From positions 62,001 through 126,000 of the forward strand of contig NZ_BMJM01000006.1 of the NCBI RefSeq assembly GCF_014643455.1: 64,000 nucleotides of DNA. Direction: 5' to 3'. The notes under the pieces were generated by a model. That model saw only the letters and a list, made by a program, of their open reading frames with translations. It ran no database searches and was not told the origin of the DNA. Below are positions 33,770 through 43,607 of this stretch, in pieces. Origin of the DNA: Sandarakinorhabdus glacialis. GTDB taxonomy: Bacteria; Pseudomonadota; Alphaproteobacteria; Sphingomonadales; Sphingomonadaceae. Position numbers and translations under genes: made by a program. Position 1 is the first letter of the stretch. Every line of letters starts with the position of its first letter.

Positions 33770-36181
33770 CTAGCCGCGAAGGACAGCCCCCAGCTTTGCC
33801 GCTGCCGCGATGACCTTGGCCGATACGGCTTCGATCTCGGCGTCGGTCAGTGACTTGTCGATCGGCTGGATGGTGACTTCGATCGCCAGGCTGACCTTGC
33901 CGATGCCGAGGGACTGGCCGGCGAAGCGGTCGAACAGGCGAACGCCCGCGATCAGCGCCTTGTCGGCACCGGTTGCGGCGCGCACCAGCGCATCGGCGGC
34001 CAGCGTGTCGTCGGCGACGAAGGCGAAGTCGCGGGTCACCGGTTGCAATGTCGCGGGGGCATAGACACCGCGCGACTTGCGGCCGCGAGCGGGGGGCAGG
34101 GCGTCCAAATAGATTTCGACCGCCGCCACGATGCCCTTGACGTCGAAGGCCGCCAGCGTCGCCGGATGCACGATGCCGAAATCGGCGAGCACGGCCTTGC
34201 CCAGCACCAGCCGGCCGCTGCGGCCCGGGTGCCACCAGGCGTTTGCAGGCGGAGCGACGATCAGGCGATCGACGGGCGCACCGGCTGCGGCCAGCACCGC
34301 GAGCGCCTCGGCCTTGGCGTCATAGGCGTCGAAGCCGGTGGCGCCGCCGGTCTGCCAGCCGCGCGCCTGCGCCTCGCCGGCGAGCACCAGCGCTGCCGAC
34401 GCATGCTCGCCGTCGGCCAGGTAGCGCTGGCCGAGTTCGAACAGCCGCACCGACGACTGGCCGCGATCGGCGTTGCGCTTTACCGCTGCGAGCAAGCCGG
34501 GCAGCAGCGACGGGCGCATCGCCGCCATGTCGGTCGAAATCGGGTTTTCGAGCGTCCACGCCGCGCCGCCAAAGGCATCGGCCTGTGCCGGCGGCAGAAA
34601 ACTCCACGTCACCGCTTCATGATTGCCGCGCGCGGCGAGGACGCGGCGCACCCGGCGCTCGAGCTTTTGCGCCGGGGTCGCGGTCGGCAAGGCGACGCCC
34701 TCGGCGCGTGCCAAGGGGGTCGAGACGACGCGGTCGAGGCCATGGATGCGCACCACTTCCTCGACGAGATCGGCCTCGCCGTCCCAGCTTTCGGTCGCGC
34801 CGGCAACGCCGACATCGCGGCGCCATGTCGGCACCGTCACCGACCAGGGCGAGCCGCGCGTCACGCCGAAGCCTAGCCGGGTGAGGATCGCCTCCTGCTC
34901 GTCTTCCGCGACATCGATGCCGACGAGACCGAGGACGCGCGCCGGGCGGTATTGCACCGTCCTCATTTCCACGGGTGCCTGCCCGGCGCGGCTGATTTCA
35001 CTGGCGGTACCGCCGCACAAGGCGAGGACGAGATGCGTCGCGATCGCCAGTCCATCATCGAGGAACGCCGGATCGACGCCGCGCTCGAAGCGCGTGCGCG
35101 CGTCGCTGGTCAGCAACAATTTCTGGCCGGTCCGGGCGATGCTTTCCGGGTCGAAATAGGCGCATTCGATGAGCACGTCGGTGGTCGTCTCGGAGCAGCC
35201 CGAATGCGCCCCGCCCATGATGCCGCCGATGTCGTGCACGTCATCGTCGTCGGCGATCACCGTCATGGTTTCGTCGACGGCATAGGTCTTGCCGTTGAGC
35301 GCGAGCACCTGCTCGCCGGCCTTCGCCTTGCGCGCGACGAGGGCGCCGCTCAGCTTGGCCCGGTCATAGACGTGGAGCGGGCGCCCGAGGTCGAACATGA
35401 TGAAGTTGGTGATGTCGACCAGCGCCGAGATCGGTTTCTGGCCGATCGCGCGCAGCTTTTGCTGCAACCACGGGTGCGAGGGGCCATTGCTTACGCCATT
35501 GACACTGCACGCGAGAAAGGCCGGGCAGCCGGCCGGATCGTCGGTACGGATATCCGGGCCAGCCCCAGCGCGCGCCACCGCCAGCGTCTCGATGCGATAG
35601 GCTTCGGCCAACGACTTCAGCCGCCCGAGACCTCCCGCCGCAAGGTCGCGGGCAATACCGCGGACACCCATGCAATCCTGCCGGTTCGGGGTGATCGCCA
35701 CGTCGAACACCGGGTCCGACAGCCCGGCCCAATCGACATAGCGCCCGCCGACCGGCGCATCCGCCGGCAGCTCGATGACGCCGTCATGCTCCTCCGACAG
35801 TTCGAGTTCGCGCATCGAGCACATCATGCCGCGCGATTCGACGCCGCGGATCGCCGCGACCTTGAGCGTGATCCCGGATCCCGGCACGAACGTCCCCGGC
35901 GCGCCGAAAACGCCCTTCATCCCGGCGCGCGCGTTGGGCGCACCGCAGACGACCTGCATCGGCTCGCCGCTGCCGGTGCTGACCGACAGGACCTGCAACT
36001 TGTCGGCCTGCGGGTGGCGCTCGGCGGTCAGCACTTCGGCGATAGTGAACGCCGAGAGCTTCGCCGCCGGGTCCTCGATGCCCTCGACCTCGAGCCCCAG
36101 GGAAACCAGTTTCGCCGAGATTTCCTCGATCGAGGCGGACGTCTCAAGATGCTCCTTGAGCCAGGAAAGCGAAAACTTCAT
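33770..36181 (-). CDS. pheT: Phenylalanyl-tRNA synthetase beta subunit
   Basis: An 803-residue beta chain of the (alpha-beta)2 PheRS. In order: N-terminal [13 protein letters not shown], the tRNA-binding EMAP-like domain (about 40-150, [26 protein letters not shown]), B1/B5 domains, the B3/B4 editing domain ([18 protein letters not shown] near 260), the synthetase-like core, and the C-terminal anticodon-binding FDX domain ([12 protein letters not shown]). Its ATG overlaps the pheS stop by four bases, which sets the start. A frame extending 129 residues upstream is an antisense-like read-through of pheS and rejected. Confidence 0.97.
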   Translation of the reverse strand: MKFSLSWLKEHLETSASIEEISAKLVSLGLEVEGIEDPAAKLSAFTIAEVLTAERHPQADKLQVLSVSTGSGEPMQVVCGAPNARAGMKGVFGAPGTFVPGSGITLKVAAIRGVESRGMMCSMRELELSEEHDGVIELPADAPVGGRYVDWAGLSDPVFDVAITPNRQDCMGVRGIARDLAAGGLGRLKSLAEAYRIETLAVARAGAGPDIRTDDPAGCPAFLACSVNGVSNGPSHPWLQQKLRAIGQKPISALVDITNFIMFDLGRPLHVYDRAKLSGALVARKAKAGEQVLALNGKTYAVDETMTVIADDDDVHDIGGIMGGAHSGCSETTTDVLIECAYFDPESIARTGQKLLLTSDARTRFERGVDPAFLDDGLAIATHLVLALCGGTASEISRAGQAPVEMRTVQYRPARVLGLVGIDVAEDEQEAILTRLGFGVTRGSPWSVTVPTWRRDVGVAGATESWDGEADLVEEVVRIHGLDRVVSTPLARAEGVALPTATPAQKLERRVRRVLAARGNHEAVTWSFLPPAQADAFGGAAWTLENPISTDMAAMRPSLLPGLLAAVKRNADRGQSSVRLFELGQRYLADGEHASAALVLAGEAQARGWQTGGATGFDAYDAKAEALAVLAAAGAPVDRLIVAPPANAWWHPGRSGRLVLGKAVLADFGIVHPATLAAFDVKGIVAAVEIYLDALPPARGRKSRGVYAPATLQPVTRDFAFVADDTLAADALVRAATGADKALIAGVRLFDRFAGQSLGIGKVSLAIEVTIQPIDKSLTDAEIEAVSAKVIAAAAKLGAVLRG

Positions 36182-37254
36182 GCCCCGACTCCACCACTTA
36201 GCGTGGGCACGTCGAACGCCGAGAAGCCGTGATGCTTCAACCAGCGCAAGTCCGCGTCGAAGAACGCCCGCAAATCGTTCATTCCGTATTTGAGCATCGC
36301 CAGCCGGTCGATGCCGCAGCCGAAGGCAAAGCCCTGGTACACCTCGGGATCGAGCCCGCACGACGCGATCACCCGCGGATGCACCATGCCGCTGCCCAGG
36401 ATCTCGAGCCAGCTCGACGTGCCGCCGATCTTCAACCGGCCGCCCTCCCATGAACAGCCGACATCGACTTCGACCGAGGGCTCGGTGAAGGGAAAATAGC
36501 TCGGCCGCAGCCGCAACGTCACGTCGTCGACCTCGAAGAACGCCTTCACGAACGTCTCGAGCGTCCATTTCAGATTGGCCAGCGTGATGCCCTTGTCGAT
36601 GACCAGCCCCTCGACCTGGTGGAACATCGGCGTGTGCGTCGCGTCGCTGTCCGAACGATACGTCCGCCCCGGCGCGATGATGCGGATCGGCGGCGCCTGC
36701 GTCATCATCGTGCGGATCTGTACCGGCGAAGTATGCGTCCGCAGCAACATGCGTTTGTCGCTGCCGGGCTCTTGCGGGAAGTAAAACGTGTCGTGCATCG
36801 CCCGCGCCGGATGCGTCTCGGGAATGTTGAGCGCGCTGAAATTATGACAGTCGTCCTCGATCTCGGGACCCGTCGCGACGGCGAACCCCAGGTCGGCGAA
36901 AATCTCCGCCAGTTCGTCCATCACCTGCGAAACCGGATGGATCGAGCCGGTCACCGCCGCCGCCACGGGCAATGTCATGTCGAGGCGTTCGCTCGCCAGC
37001 CGGGCATTAAGCGCCTCGGCCTCAAGCGCGATCTTGCGCGCCGAAAGCGCCCCGGCGACAGCTTCGCGCAGGCCGTTGAGCAGCGGCCCACGCACCTGGC
37101 GGTCGTCGGGCGACATGCCGCCCAATGTCTTCAGCAGCGCGGTGACGCTGCCCGACTTGCCCATCGCGGCGACGCGCACCGCCTCCAGCGCCTCGGGGCT
37201 GGCGGCAGCGGCGATCTGGTCCAGCAGGTCGGTCTTCAGCGTGTCGATATCCAT
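36178..37254 (-). CDS. pheS: Phenylalanyl-tRNA synthetase alpha subunit
   Basis: This 358-residue class II catalytic chain has an N-terminal coiled-coil (1-85) that binds tRNA. The class II core follows, with motif 1 near [19 protein letters not shown], motif 2 [10 protein letters not shown]...[21 protein letters not shown], and motif 3 [17 protein letters not shown]. It charges tRNA-Phe together with PheT. Four-base overlap with pheT shows translational coupling. It is downstream of rplT, separated by 142 bases that include a terminator hairpin. Confidence 0.97.
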   Translation of the reverse strand: MDIDTLKTDLLDQIAAAASPEALEAVRVAAMGKSGSVTALLKTLGGMSPDDRQVRGPLLNGLREAVAGALSARKIALEAEALNARLASERLDMTLPVAAAVTGSIHPVSQVMDELAEIFADLGFAVATGPEIEDDCHNFSALNIPETHPARAMHDTFYFPQEPGSDKRMLLRTHTSPVQIRTMMTQAPPIRIIAPGRTYRSDSDATHTPMFHQVEGLVIDKGITLANLKWTLETFVKAFFEVDDVTLRLRPSYFPFTEPSVEVDVGCSWEGGRLKIGGTSSWLEILGSGMVHPRVIASCGLDPEVYQGFAFGCGIDRLAMLKYGMNDLRAFFDADLRWLKHHGFSAFDVPTLSGGVGA

Positions 37255-37337
37255 CGGCGGGGTCTAGCGGGCCGAGCTCTGAAACAAAAGGGCCGCTGTT
37301 CGACTTGCCTCCGCCACCGTGGGGAGGCCGAGCAAAC

Positions 37338-37377
37338 AAAAAGGGCGCGGAAGGTGTCCCCTCCGCGCCCCTTTTTC
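37338..37377 (-). terminator. Terminator/attenuator hairpin between rplT and pheS
   Basis: On the minus strand a GC stem (GGGGCGCGGA... pairing with TCCGCGCCC) is followed by TTTTTGTTTG, a textbook intrinsic terminator. Being inside the rpmI-rplT-pheST gene run, it either ends the ribosomal transcript or is a partial terminator/attenuator ahead of pheST. I saw no Phe-rich leader peptide in the frames between 37255 and 37396. Confidence 0.85.
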
Positions 37378-37396
37378 GTTCGTCCGATTATACTGC

Positions 37397-37774
37397 TTAA
37401 GCAGCCATCGCCGGCTTTGCATCGAGCGCGGTCTGGACCTGCGCGATGATCGCCTTGAAGATGTCGGGCTCGTGCATGGCGAGATCGGCCATGACCTTGC
37501 GATCGATCTCGATGCCGGCAAGCTTGGTGCCGTGCATGAAGACGCCATAGGTCAGGCCCTGCTCACGCACGGCTGCATTGATGCGCTGGATCCAGAGCGC
37601 CCGGAACGACCGCTTTTTGACCTTGCGATCGCGGTACGCATATTGTCCGGCCTTCTCCACCGCCTGGCGGGCGATGCGGATCGTGTTCTTGCGACGGCCG
37701 AAATAGCCCTTCGCCTGTTCAAGTACCCGCTTATGGCGAGCCTTGGTCGTTGTACCACGTTTGACGCGTGCCAT
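37397..37774 (-). CDS. rplT: 50S ribosomal protein bL20
   Basis: A 125-residue ribosomal protein. The long basic N-terminal extension ([20 protein letters not shown], then [16 protein letters not shown]) threads into 23S rRNA, and the globular C-terminal domain begins near residue 70. bL20 is essential for early assembly of the 50S subunit. The gene follows rpmI by 12 bases. In E. coli, L20 represses its own operon translationally; the RNA target for that was not identified here. Confidence 0.98.
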   Translation of the reverse strand: MARVKRGTTTKARHKRVLEQAKGYFGRRKNTIRIARQAVEKAGQYAYRDRKVKKRSFRALWIQRINAAVREQGLTYGVFMHGTKLAGIEIDRKVMADLAMHEPDIFKAIIAQVQTALDAKPAMAA

Positions 37775-37786
37775 TTTCCGGCCTCC

Positions 37787-37990
37787 TTACTTCAGGCCGT
37801 ACGGAGCCCAGAGCTTCACCCGTGGCGTATCCGCCTCGGAGAGAACGCTGGTCCCGCGATTCTGGCGGATATACTTGGCATTGTGGCTGATCAAACGGTG
37901 ACGCTTACCAGCGACGCCGTGCTTGATCTTGCCGGAAGCGGTGAATTTGAAGCGCTTCTTCACACCGCTCTTGGTCTTGAGCTTGGGCAT
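37787..37990 (-). CDS. rpmI: 50S ribosomal protein bL35
   Basis: A 67-residue basic ribosomal protein beginning MPKLKTKSGVKKRFKFTASG and containing GKRHRLISHNAKYIRQNRG, both diagnostic of bL35. The start at 37990 has GGAG six bases upstream; the 15-residue in-frame extension is rejected. It is the first gene of the run rpmI-rplT-pheS-pheT. infC, which precedes rpmI in many bacteria, is absent: an AsmA gene lies divergently at 38129 instead. Confidence 0.97.
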   Translation of the reverse strand: MPKLKTKSGVKKRFKFTASGKIKHGVAGKRHRLISHNAKYIRQNRGTSVLSEADTPRVKLWAPYGLK

Positions 37991-38128
37991 TTTCGTCTCC
38001 ATTGGACGCATCTTTGAACAGCCACGGCAGCCCATTCAGCCGGGCAGTTCGGTCATGCGAAGCGGCAGGCCATAGCGGCGCCTACCCGGCAATGCAACAC
38101 ATCATGCGCCCGACCGTTTCGGGAACAC

Positions 38129-40174
38129 ATGGGGACGATGCGGGTTACCGAGCCAATGGATGTTGCCGCGCCCCCGAGCACCGAAGCTGTCCCGGAGCGC
38201 GCCCGGCGCCGCCGCCGCATATGGCAGGTGCTCGCCGCAATCGCCATCATACTCATCGGATTGTATATCTATCAGTATGTTACCAAGGGCACGTTCTGGA
38301 AATCGACCTTTGAATCTTTTGTATCCAAAAAAGCCGGCCGCCCCGTAAAAGTCGCCGGCGACTTCGAACTCTACCTCGATCCCGACATTCGTTTCCGCGC
38401 CGATGGGCTGACCGTCGCCAACCCCGACTGGGCCGAGGCCGACCAGTTTTTTGCGGCGCGATCGATTCGCCTCGATGCGTCGCTGTGGAAGGCGATCTTC
38501 GGCAGGCTGACCGTCAACGATCTCGTCGTCGACGGCGGCCGCCTCGCACTGCAACGCCGCGCCGACAGGACCAACACCTGGACCTTTGGCGGCGGCGAGC
38601 TCGAAATTCCCGACGTCATCCGCGCCGCCATCACCGATAGCCGGATCGCGCTGGTCGATGCACCCACCGCCACCCGCCTCGACATGGTCTTCGGCGACAT
38701 CGCCGGCACCGCGGCCAAGGGCAGCCAGAGCATCGCCGGCCCGCTGACCTTCACCGGCAAGGGCAGCACGCGCGGCGCCCCCTTCAGTCTCGAGGGCCGG
38801 CTGACAACACCCAACGAGGCCGCACTCGGCGGTCGCCTGGGCCTCGACGTGGCGGGTACCATCGCGCGCACCCGGATCACGCTCGCCGGCACCTTGCCGG
38901 GCGCCACCCGCATCGACGGCGCCAACCTGCGCGTCACCGCCGCCGGCCGCAATTTCCAGGATCCCGGCCGCCTGTTCGGCATCATCCTGCCGGCCACGCG
39001 CCCATATCGGCTCGCCGCCAACCTGACCAAAATCGACCGCGAATTTCGCTTCAGCAACCTCACCGGCCGCATCGGCGATTCGGACCTGGCCGGCAATCTC
39101 GTCGCCAAAATGGCGGCGAACGAGAACGAGCGTTTCCGCATCGACGGCACGCTCAATTCCAGAACGCTCGACATCAAGGATGTCGGCCCGCTGATCGGCT
39201 ACGATCCTGAACGCCTCGAAGCCGGCAAGGGCGTCGTCACCCAGGTGGCGGGACGGCCGCGCGTGTTGCCCGACGCGCCGCTGGCGGTCGACGCCCTCGG
39301 CAAGTTCGACGCACGCATCGATTACCGTGCCAAGGCGGTTCGCACCGGCAAGCTGCCGTTCGACAACCTTCACCTGGTGCTGGGCCTCGACAACAGGGTC
39401 TTGACGCTGTCGCCGTTCGCCTTCGACATCGCCGGCGGGCGGCTGATCGCCAAGATCGGCATCAATGCGCGCAACCTGCCGGTGCTGACCGACTATGACA
39501 TCCGCCTGACGCAAATACCGCTCGGGCGCGTGCTGACAGGTTTCAATGTCGAGGACGCCGGCACGACCGCATCGATTCGCGGCCGACTCCAGCTGAAGGG
39601 GCAGGGCGACACCATCCGCAAGTCGCTGGCGTCCTCGACCGGACGGATCGCGCTGGTGGTGCCCACGGGCATGCTGTGGGTACGCAATATCGAGCTTGCC
39701 GAGCTCGACCTGCAGAATTTCCTCACCGCGATGATCGGCAAGAAACTGAAGGAAAAGCGTCAGATCAACTGCGGCGTGGTGGCCTTTACCGTCACCGATG
39801 GCCAGGCGGTCGCCGACCCCATCCTGATCGACACCAACAAGGCGGTATTCCGCGGCCGCGGCGGTTTCAGCTTCAAGGACGAGGCGCTGGCGATGTCGCT
39901 TGAGGCCGATTCCAAGCAGTTCAGCCTGTTCTCGGGGCAATCGCCGATCGGCGTCGGCGGCTATTTTGCCGACCCGTCGATCAACCCGATCTCGGGCGAG
40001 TTGCTGGCGCGCGGCGCTGCTGCGGTCGGGCTCGGGCTAGTCGCGACGCCGGTCGCCGCGATCGCCGCGTTCATCGACCTCGGCGATGCCAAGGACGTCA
40101 ACTGCACACCGATCCTCGCCGCAAAGCGCGACACCGCCAGAAGCCGCGCCGAAAACGCCAAAGCCAAGAACTGA
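38129..40174 (+). CDS. AsmA family protein
   Basis: A 681-residue inner-membrane-anchored protein. A basic cytoplasmic start precedes one membrane helix (about 31-50, IWQVLAAIAIILIGLYIYQY). A long beta-rich periplasmic part with the AsmA N-terminal pattern follows (VKVAGDFELYLDPDIRFRADGLTVANP trimmed here to its key VAGDF and LTV strands). AsmA/TamB/YhdP proteins form elongated grooves that carry phospholipids to the outer membrane. The C-terminal region has PLKGQGDT-like and GEL-ARGAAA segments. GGGAAC precedes ATG 38129; ATG 38138 is possible. Confidence 0.9.
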   Translation: MGTMRVTEPMDVAAPPSTEAVPERARRRRRIWQVLAAIAIILIGLYIYQYVTKGTFWKSTFESFVSKKAGRPVKVAGDFELYLDPDIRFRADGLTVANPDWAEADQFFAARSIRLDASLWKAIFGRLTVNDLVVDGGRLALQRRADRTNTWTFGGGELEIPDVIRAAITDSRIALVDAPTATRLDMVFGDIAGTAAKGSQSIAGPLTFTGKGSTRGAPFSLEGRLTTPNEAALGGRLGLDVAGTIARTRITLAGTLPGATRIDGANLRVTAAGRNFQDPGRLFGIILPATRPYRLAANLTKIDREFRFSNLTGRIGDSDLAGNLVAKMAANENERFRIDGTLNSRTLDIKDVGPLIGYDPERLEAGKGVVTQVAGRPRVLPDAPLAVDALGKFDARIDYRAKAVRTGKLPFDNLHLVLGLDNRVLTLSPFAFDIAGGRLIAKIGINARNLPVLTDYDIRLTQIPLGRVLTGFNVEDAGTTASIRGRLQLKGQGDTIRKSLASSTGRIALVVPTGMLWVRNIELAELDLQNFLTAMIGKKLKEKRQINCGVVAFTVTDGQAVADPILIDTNKAVFRGRGGFSFKDEALAMSLEADSKQFSLFSGQSPIGVGGYFADPSINPISGELLARGAAAVGLGLVATPVAAIAAFIDLGDAKDVNCTPILAAKRDTARSRAENAKAKN

Positions 40175-40180
40175 TCTTTC

Positions 40181-40237
40181 CCTCCCCCTAGAGGGGGGAG
40201 ACGAGAGACGGCCCTTGCCGTCCCGGGTGGGGGTGTC
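40181..40237. repeat. Double-hairpin GC repeat (family B, copy 3)
   Basis: CCTCCCCCTAGAGGGGGGAG, then a GACGGCCCTTGCCGTC hairpin and a GGGTGGGGGTGTC tail. It lies between the convergent AsmA and yqgE genes, again in a 3'-end position. Confidence 0.82.
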
Positions 40238-40258
40238 CCCTGTGCCAAAAAAAAGCCC

Positions 40259-40822
40259 CTAAGCCCGCCCCGCCGTCGAACTCAAATTCCCCACATCGAT
40301 CCCCAGCCCGCGATAAGCCGCCGGCCAGCGGCTGCCCACCGCAGTATCGAACAACAGCTCGGCATCCCCCGGCGCCGTCAGCCAGCCATGCCGGGTCAGC
40401 TCCCCATCGAGCTGCCCCGCGCCCCAGCCGGTATAGCCCAGCGCCGCCAGCCAGCGCGCCGGCCCCTTGTCGGCAGCAATGTCCTTCAGGATATCGAGCG
40501 TCGAGGTCAGGCCCCATTGGCCGCCGACCGAGATCGTGCTCTGCCCCTCGTATTCGGCGCTGTGGAGGACGAACCCCCGCGATGGCTCGACCGGGCCACC
40601 GTTCATCACCAGCGCCTGCGCCGGGGTCGCGCCCGGATCGATATCGAGCTGCTCCATCAGCGCCCGCACCGTCAGCGCGCCTGCGACATTATTGACCACC
40701 AGCCCGAGCGCGCCGTCGTCGTCGTGGAGGCACATGGCGATGACAACCCGCTCGAAACGCGGGTCGCCGATGCCGGGCATGGACAGCAAAAGCTGGCCGG
40801 ATAGAAAGGGAGCGTCTGCCAT
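40259..40822 (-). CDS. YqgE/AlgH family protein
   Basis: A 187-residue soluble protein with the UPF0301 pattern: FLSGQLLLSMPGIGDPRFER at the N-terminus, the CLHDDDGALGLVVNN strand-turn, GGPVEPSRGFVLHS, and a C-terminal YTGWGAGQLDGEL motif (close to the family GYAGWGPGQLE). AlgH was first tied to alginate regulation in Pseudomonas; the biochemical role is not settled. The start is set by homology (MADAPFLSGQ); frames that extend further upstream run antisense to the peroxiredoxin gene. Confidence 0.92.
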   Translation of the reverse strand: MADAPFLSGQLLLSMPGIGDPRFERVVIAMCLHDDDGALGLVVNNVAGALTVRALMEQLDIDPGATPAQALVMNGGPVEPSRGFVLHSAEYEGQSTISVGGQWGLTSTLDILKDIAADKGPARWLAALGYTGWGAGQLDGELTRHGWLTAPGDAELLFDTAVGSRWPAAYRGLGIDVGNLSSTAGRA

Positions 40823-40918
40823 AAGGCGGCGGACGATAGCCGCGTGCTGGACGATGGCCAAGGGGGCGTCTATGCGCGTGCAATCCCAATCCCGAACAAC
40901 GAATGCAAAGGACCTGCC

Positions 40919-41404
40919 ATGACCATCAAAGTCGGTGACACCATCCCGTCCGCCACGCTGATCAAGGCCAGCGAAGCCGGCCCGGCGCCGATCACCACCG
41001 CGGAGCTGTTCGATGGCCGCACCGTGGCGCTGTTCTCGGTCCCGGGCGCCTTCACCCCGACCTGCTCGGCCAAGCATCTGCCCGGCTTCGTCAATAATTC
41101 GGGCGCCTTCAAGTCGCAGGGCGTCGATGAAATCGTCTGCATCTCGGTCAACGACGCTTTTGTCATGGGCGCCTGGGGCAAGTCCGCCAGCGCCGACGAC
41201 AAGGTCACCATGATCGCCGACGGCAATGCCGAATTCACGAAAGCCCTCGGCCTCGAGATGGACGCCAGCAAGTTCGGCATGGGCATCCGCGGGCAGCGTT
41301 TCTCGATGCTGGTCAAGAACGGCGTCGTCGCCCAGCTCAACGTCGAGGAGCCTGGCGCTTTCGCGGTTTCGTCGGCCGAACACATGATGGGCCAGCTGGC
41401 CTGA
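40919..41404 (+). CDS. Peroxiredoxin, Prx5/AhpE-like (atypical)
   Basis: A 161-residue thiol peroxidase of the Prx5 group. The active-site segment is PGAFTPTCSAKHLPGF (peroxidatic Cys near 49), with the partner residues of the Pro-x-x-x-Thr-x-x-Cys motif present. GMGIRGQRFSMLVKNG further supports this group. It reduces H2O2 or alkyl peroxides with glutaredoxin or thioredoxin. A second, resolving cysteine is not evident, suggesting a 1-Cys mechanism. AAAGGAC precedes ATG 40919. Confidence 0.92.
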   Translation: MTIKVGDTIPSATLIKASEAGPAPITTAELFDGRTVALFSVPGAFTPTCSAKHLPGFVNNSGAFKSQGVDEIVCISVNDAFVMGAWGKSASADDKVTMIADGNAEFTKALGLEMDASKFGMGIRGQRFSMLVKNGVVAQLNVEEPGAFAVSSAEHMMGQLA

Positions 41405-41420
41405 TCTGAAACATTCCTCC

Positions 41421-43607
41421 ATGGCCGTTACCCGCCGCTCGCTGCTGATCGCCACCGGCGCCGGGGCGGCGGTGGCGATCGGCTGGGCGGTATGGCCGCG
41501 CCAGCGTACCGGCAACTGGAGCGCCGGTGACGGCGAGCACCTCGTCAACGCCTGGGTCAAGATTGGCGCCGATGGCCGTGTCATTGTCGCCGTGCCGCAG
41601 GCCGAAATGGGGCAGGGCATCTGGTCGGGCCTCGCCCAGATCGTCGCCGACGAACTCGGTGCCGATTGGGAGGCGGTGGGCGTCGAACCCGCACCGCTGG
41701 GGCCGGACTATGCCAATCGCGGCATGCTGAACGACCAGTTGGCGTCGATGCCCGCCGCGATCCGCGGCATCGCCGACTGGGCCGGCGCGCGGCTTGTCGA
41801 ATATTTCGATCTCCAGATCACCGGCGGCAGCACCTCGGTCCGCGCCTTCGAAACGCCGCTGCGCCACGCCGGGGCCTCGGCGCGCGCCATGCTGGTCGCC
41901 GCCGCCGCCCGTCGCTGGCAGGTCGCGCCCGAGGACTGCGACACCGCGGCGGGCTTCGTCATCCACAAGGCCAACCGCCTCAGCTTTGCCGATGTCGCCG
42001 GCGATGTGTCGGCGGATGACGCCCCAGATCCGCCGGTGCTGCGCAGCAAGCCTGTCTTAATCGGCAAGCCGGTGCTGCGGCTCGATATTCCATCGAAGAC
42101 CGACGGCAGCGCCCGTTTCGGCGCCGATGTCCGCCTGCCCGGCATGATGTACGCCGCCATCCGCCAGGACCCCATCGGCGCGGTCCGCACCGCTGTCGAC
42201 GCCAAGGCCTTGCCCCGGACAGCGCGGCTGGTCGAAGGGCCGGGCTTTATCGCCGTCGTCGCCGATGGCTGGTACGCCGCGAAAACCGCGCTCGACACGG
42301 TAAACACCAGCCACCGCGCCGCCGCGACGCCCGCCGGGCCGTGGCTCGAAGCCGGGCTGAAGGCAGCGCTCGACAGCCCCGGCGACCCGCTGCGCAGCGA
42401 TGGCGATCTGTCCGCGGCGTCGGCAGCGGACGCCATCACCGCCGACTACACCCTGCCGTTTCTTGCCCATGCCTGCCTCGAGCCGATGACCGCGACCGCC
42501 TCGCTCAACGGCGGCAAGTGCGAAATCTGGGCGCCGACCCAGTCCGCCAGCCTCGCCCAATGGGCCACCGCCAGGGCGCTCGGCATCCCCGACGCCGACG
42601 TCACCGTCTACCCGACCTTTCTCGGCGGCGGCTTCGGCCGCAAGGCGGAGACCGACGCCGTCGTCCAGGCCGCGCTCATCGCCCGCGCCGCCGGCCGTCC
42701 TGTCCAATTGATCTGGAGCCGCGAGGAAGACTTCGGCCACGACATGTGGCGACCCGCGGCTGCCGCCCGGATGCGCGGCGCCTCGACCCCGGCCGGGATC
42801 GTCGCCTGGAACGCCATTATCGCCGTCCCCGATGTCGCCGTCAGCTTTCTCGGCCGCAACCTGCCGGCGATGGCGAGCGAGCCCAGTTCCAGCGCCGCCG
42901 CGATCGATGGCGCCGCCGAACTTCCCTATGCCATCGACAATTTTCGCATCACTCATACGCTCGCCGCCTGCCCGGTGCCGCTGGGGTTCTGGCGCTCGGT
43001 CGGGCACAGTTTCACCGGCTTCATCACCGAAAGCTTCATCGACGAACTGGCCCATGCCGCCGGCGAAAGCATCGATCCCGGCGCATTTCGCCTCGCCATG
43101 CTCAAGGACAAGCCCCGCCACGCCGCCGTATTGCGCGCGGTCCTGAAAGCCGGCGGCCCCCTCGGCCAAGTCAGCCCGGGCGTCGGGCGCGGCGTCGCCA
43201 TGGTCGAATCGTTCGGCAGCATCGTCGCGCAGGTCGCCGAGGTCGAGCTCGTCAAGGGCGCCCCGCCGCGCGTCACTCAGGTCTGGGCCGCGATCGATTG
43301 CGGCCGCACCATCAACCCCGACAGCGTCCGCGCCCAGGTCGAAAGCGGCATCATCTACGGCCTGACCGCGGCGCTCCATGGCCGCGTCACATTCGCCGGC
43401 GGGGTGGCGCAGCAGGCCAATTTCGATACTCATCCCCTCGTATCGCTTGCCGATTCGCCGCTGATCGAGGTCATCATCATCGCATCCAACGAACCCCCCG
43501 GCGGCGTCGGCGAACCCGGCACCCCGCCGATCGCCCCCGCCGTGGCCAACGCCATCTTCGCCGCCGGCGGTGGCCGCCGGCGCAACCTGCCGCTCGTCTC
43601 GGCATGA
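41421..43607 (+). CDS. Molybdopterin-binding oxidoreductase, isoquinoline 1-oxidoreductase beta-subunit type
   Basis: This 728-residue large subunit of the xanthine oxidase family has a Tat signal (TRRSLLIATGAGAAVAIGWA) that directs the folded cofactor-loaded enzyme to the periplasm. Cofactor-binding motifs include PQAEMGQGIWSGL, TFLGGGFGRKAETDAV and, near the C-terminus, GGVGEPGTPPIAPAVANAIF with the catalytic Glu. The family hydroxylates N-heterocycles or aldehydes. The partner [2Fe-2S] subunit is not beside it, which is unusual. Its stop overlaps the ferrochelatase start (ATGA). Confidence 0.88.
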   Translation: MAVTRRSLLIATGAGAAVAIGWAVWPRQRTGNWSAGDGEHLVNAWVKIGADGRVIVAVPQAEMGQGIWSGLAQIVADELGADWEAVGVEPAPLGPDYANRGMLNDQLASMPAAIRGIADWAGARLVEYFDLQITGGSTSVRAFETPLRHAGASARAMLVAAAARRWQVAPEDCDTAAGFVIHKANRLSFADVAGDVSADDAPDPPVLRSKPVLIGKPVLRLDIPSKTDGSARFGADVRLPGMMYAAIRQDPIGAVRTAVDAKALPRTARLVEGPGFIAVVADGWYAAKTALDTVNTSHRAAATPAGPWLEAGLKAALDSPGDPLRSDGDLSAASAADAITADYTLPFLAHACLEPMTATASLNGGKCEIWAPTQSASLAQWATARALGIPDADVTVYPTFLGGGFGRKAETDAVVQAALIARAAGRPVQLIWSREEDFGHDMWRPAAAARMRGASTPAGIVAWNAIIAVPDVAVSFLGRNLPAMASEPSSSAAAIDGAAELPYAIDNFRITHTLAACPVPLGFWRSVGHSFTGFITESFIDELAHAAGESIDPGAFRLAMLKDKPRHAAVLRAVLKAGGPLGQVSPGVGRGVAMVESFGSIVAQVAEVELVKGAPPRVTQVWAAIDCGRTINPDSVRAQVESGIIYGLTAALHGRVTFAGGVAQQANFDTHPLVSLADSPLIEVIIIASNEPPGGVGEPGTPPIAPAVANAIFAAGGGRRRNLPLVSA

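Noticed and set aside
34952-36232. A 426-codon plus-strand frame inside pheT
   Set aside because: Antisense to a certain gene. Composition (His, Arg, Asp) is that of a shadow frame.
38102-39940. A 612-codon minus-strand frame inside the AsmA gene
   Set aside because: Shadow frame. The plus-strand product has a membrane anchor and AsmA pattern.
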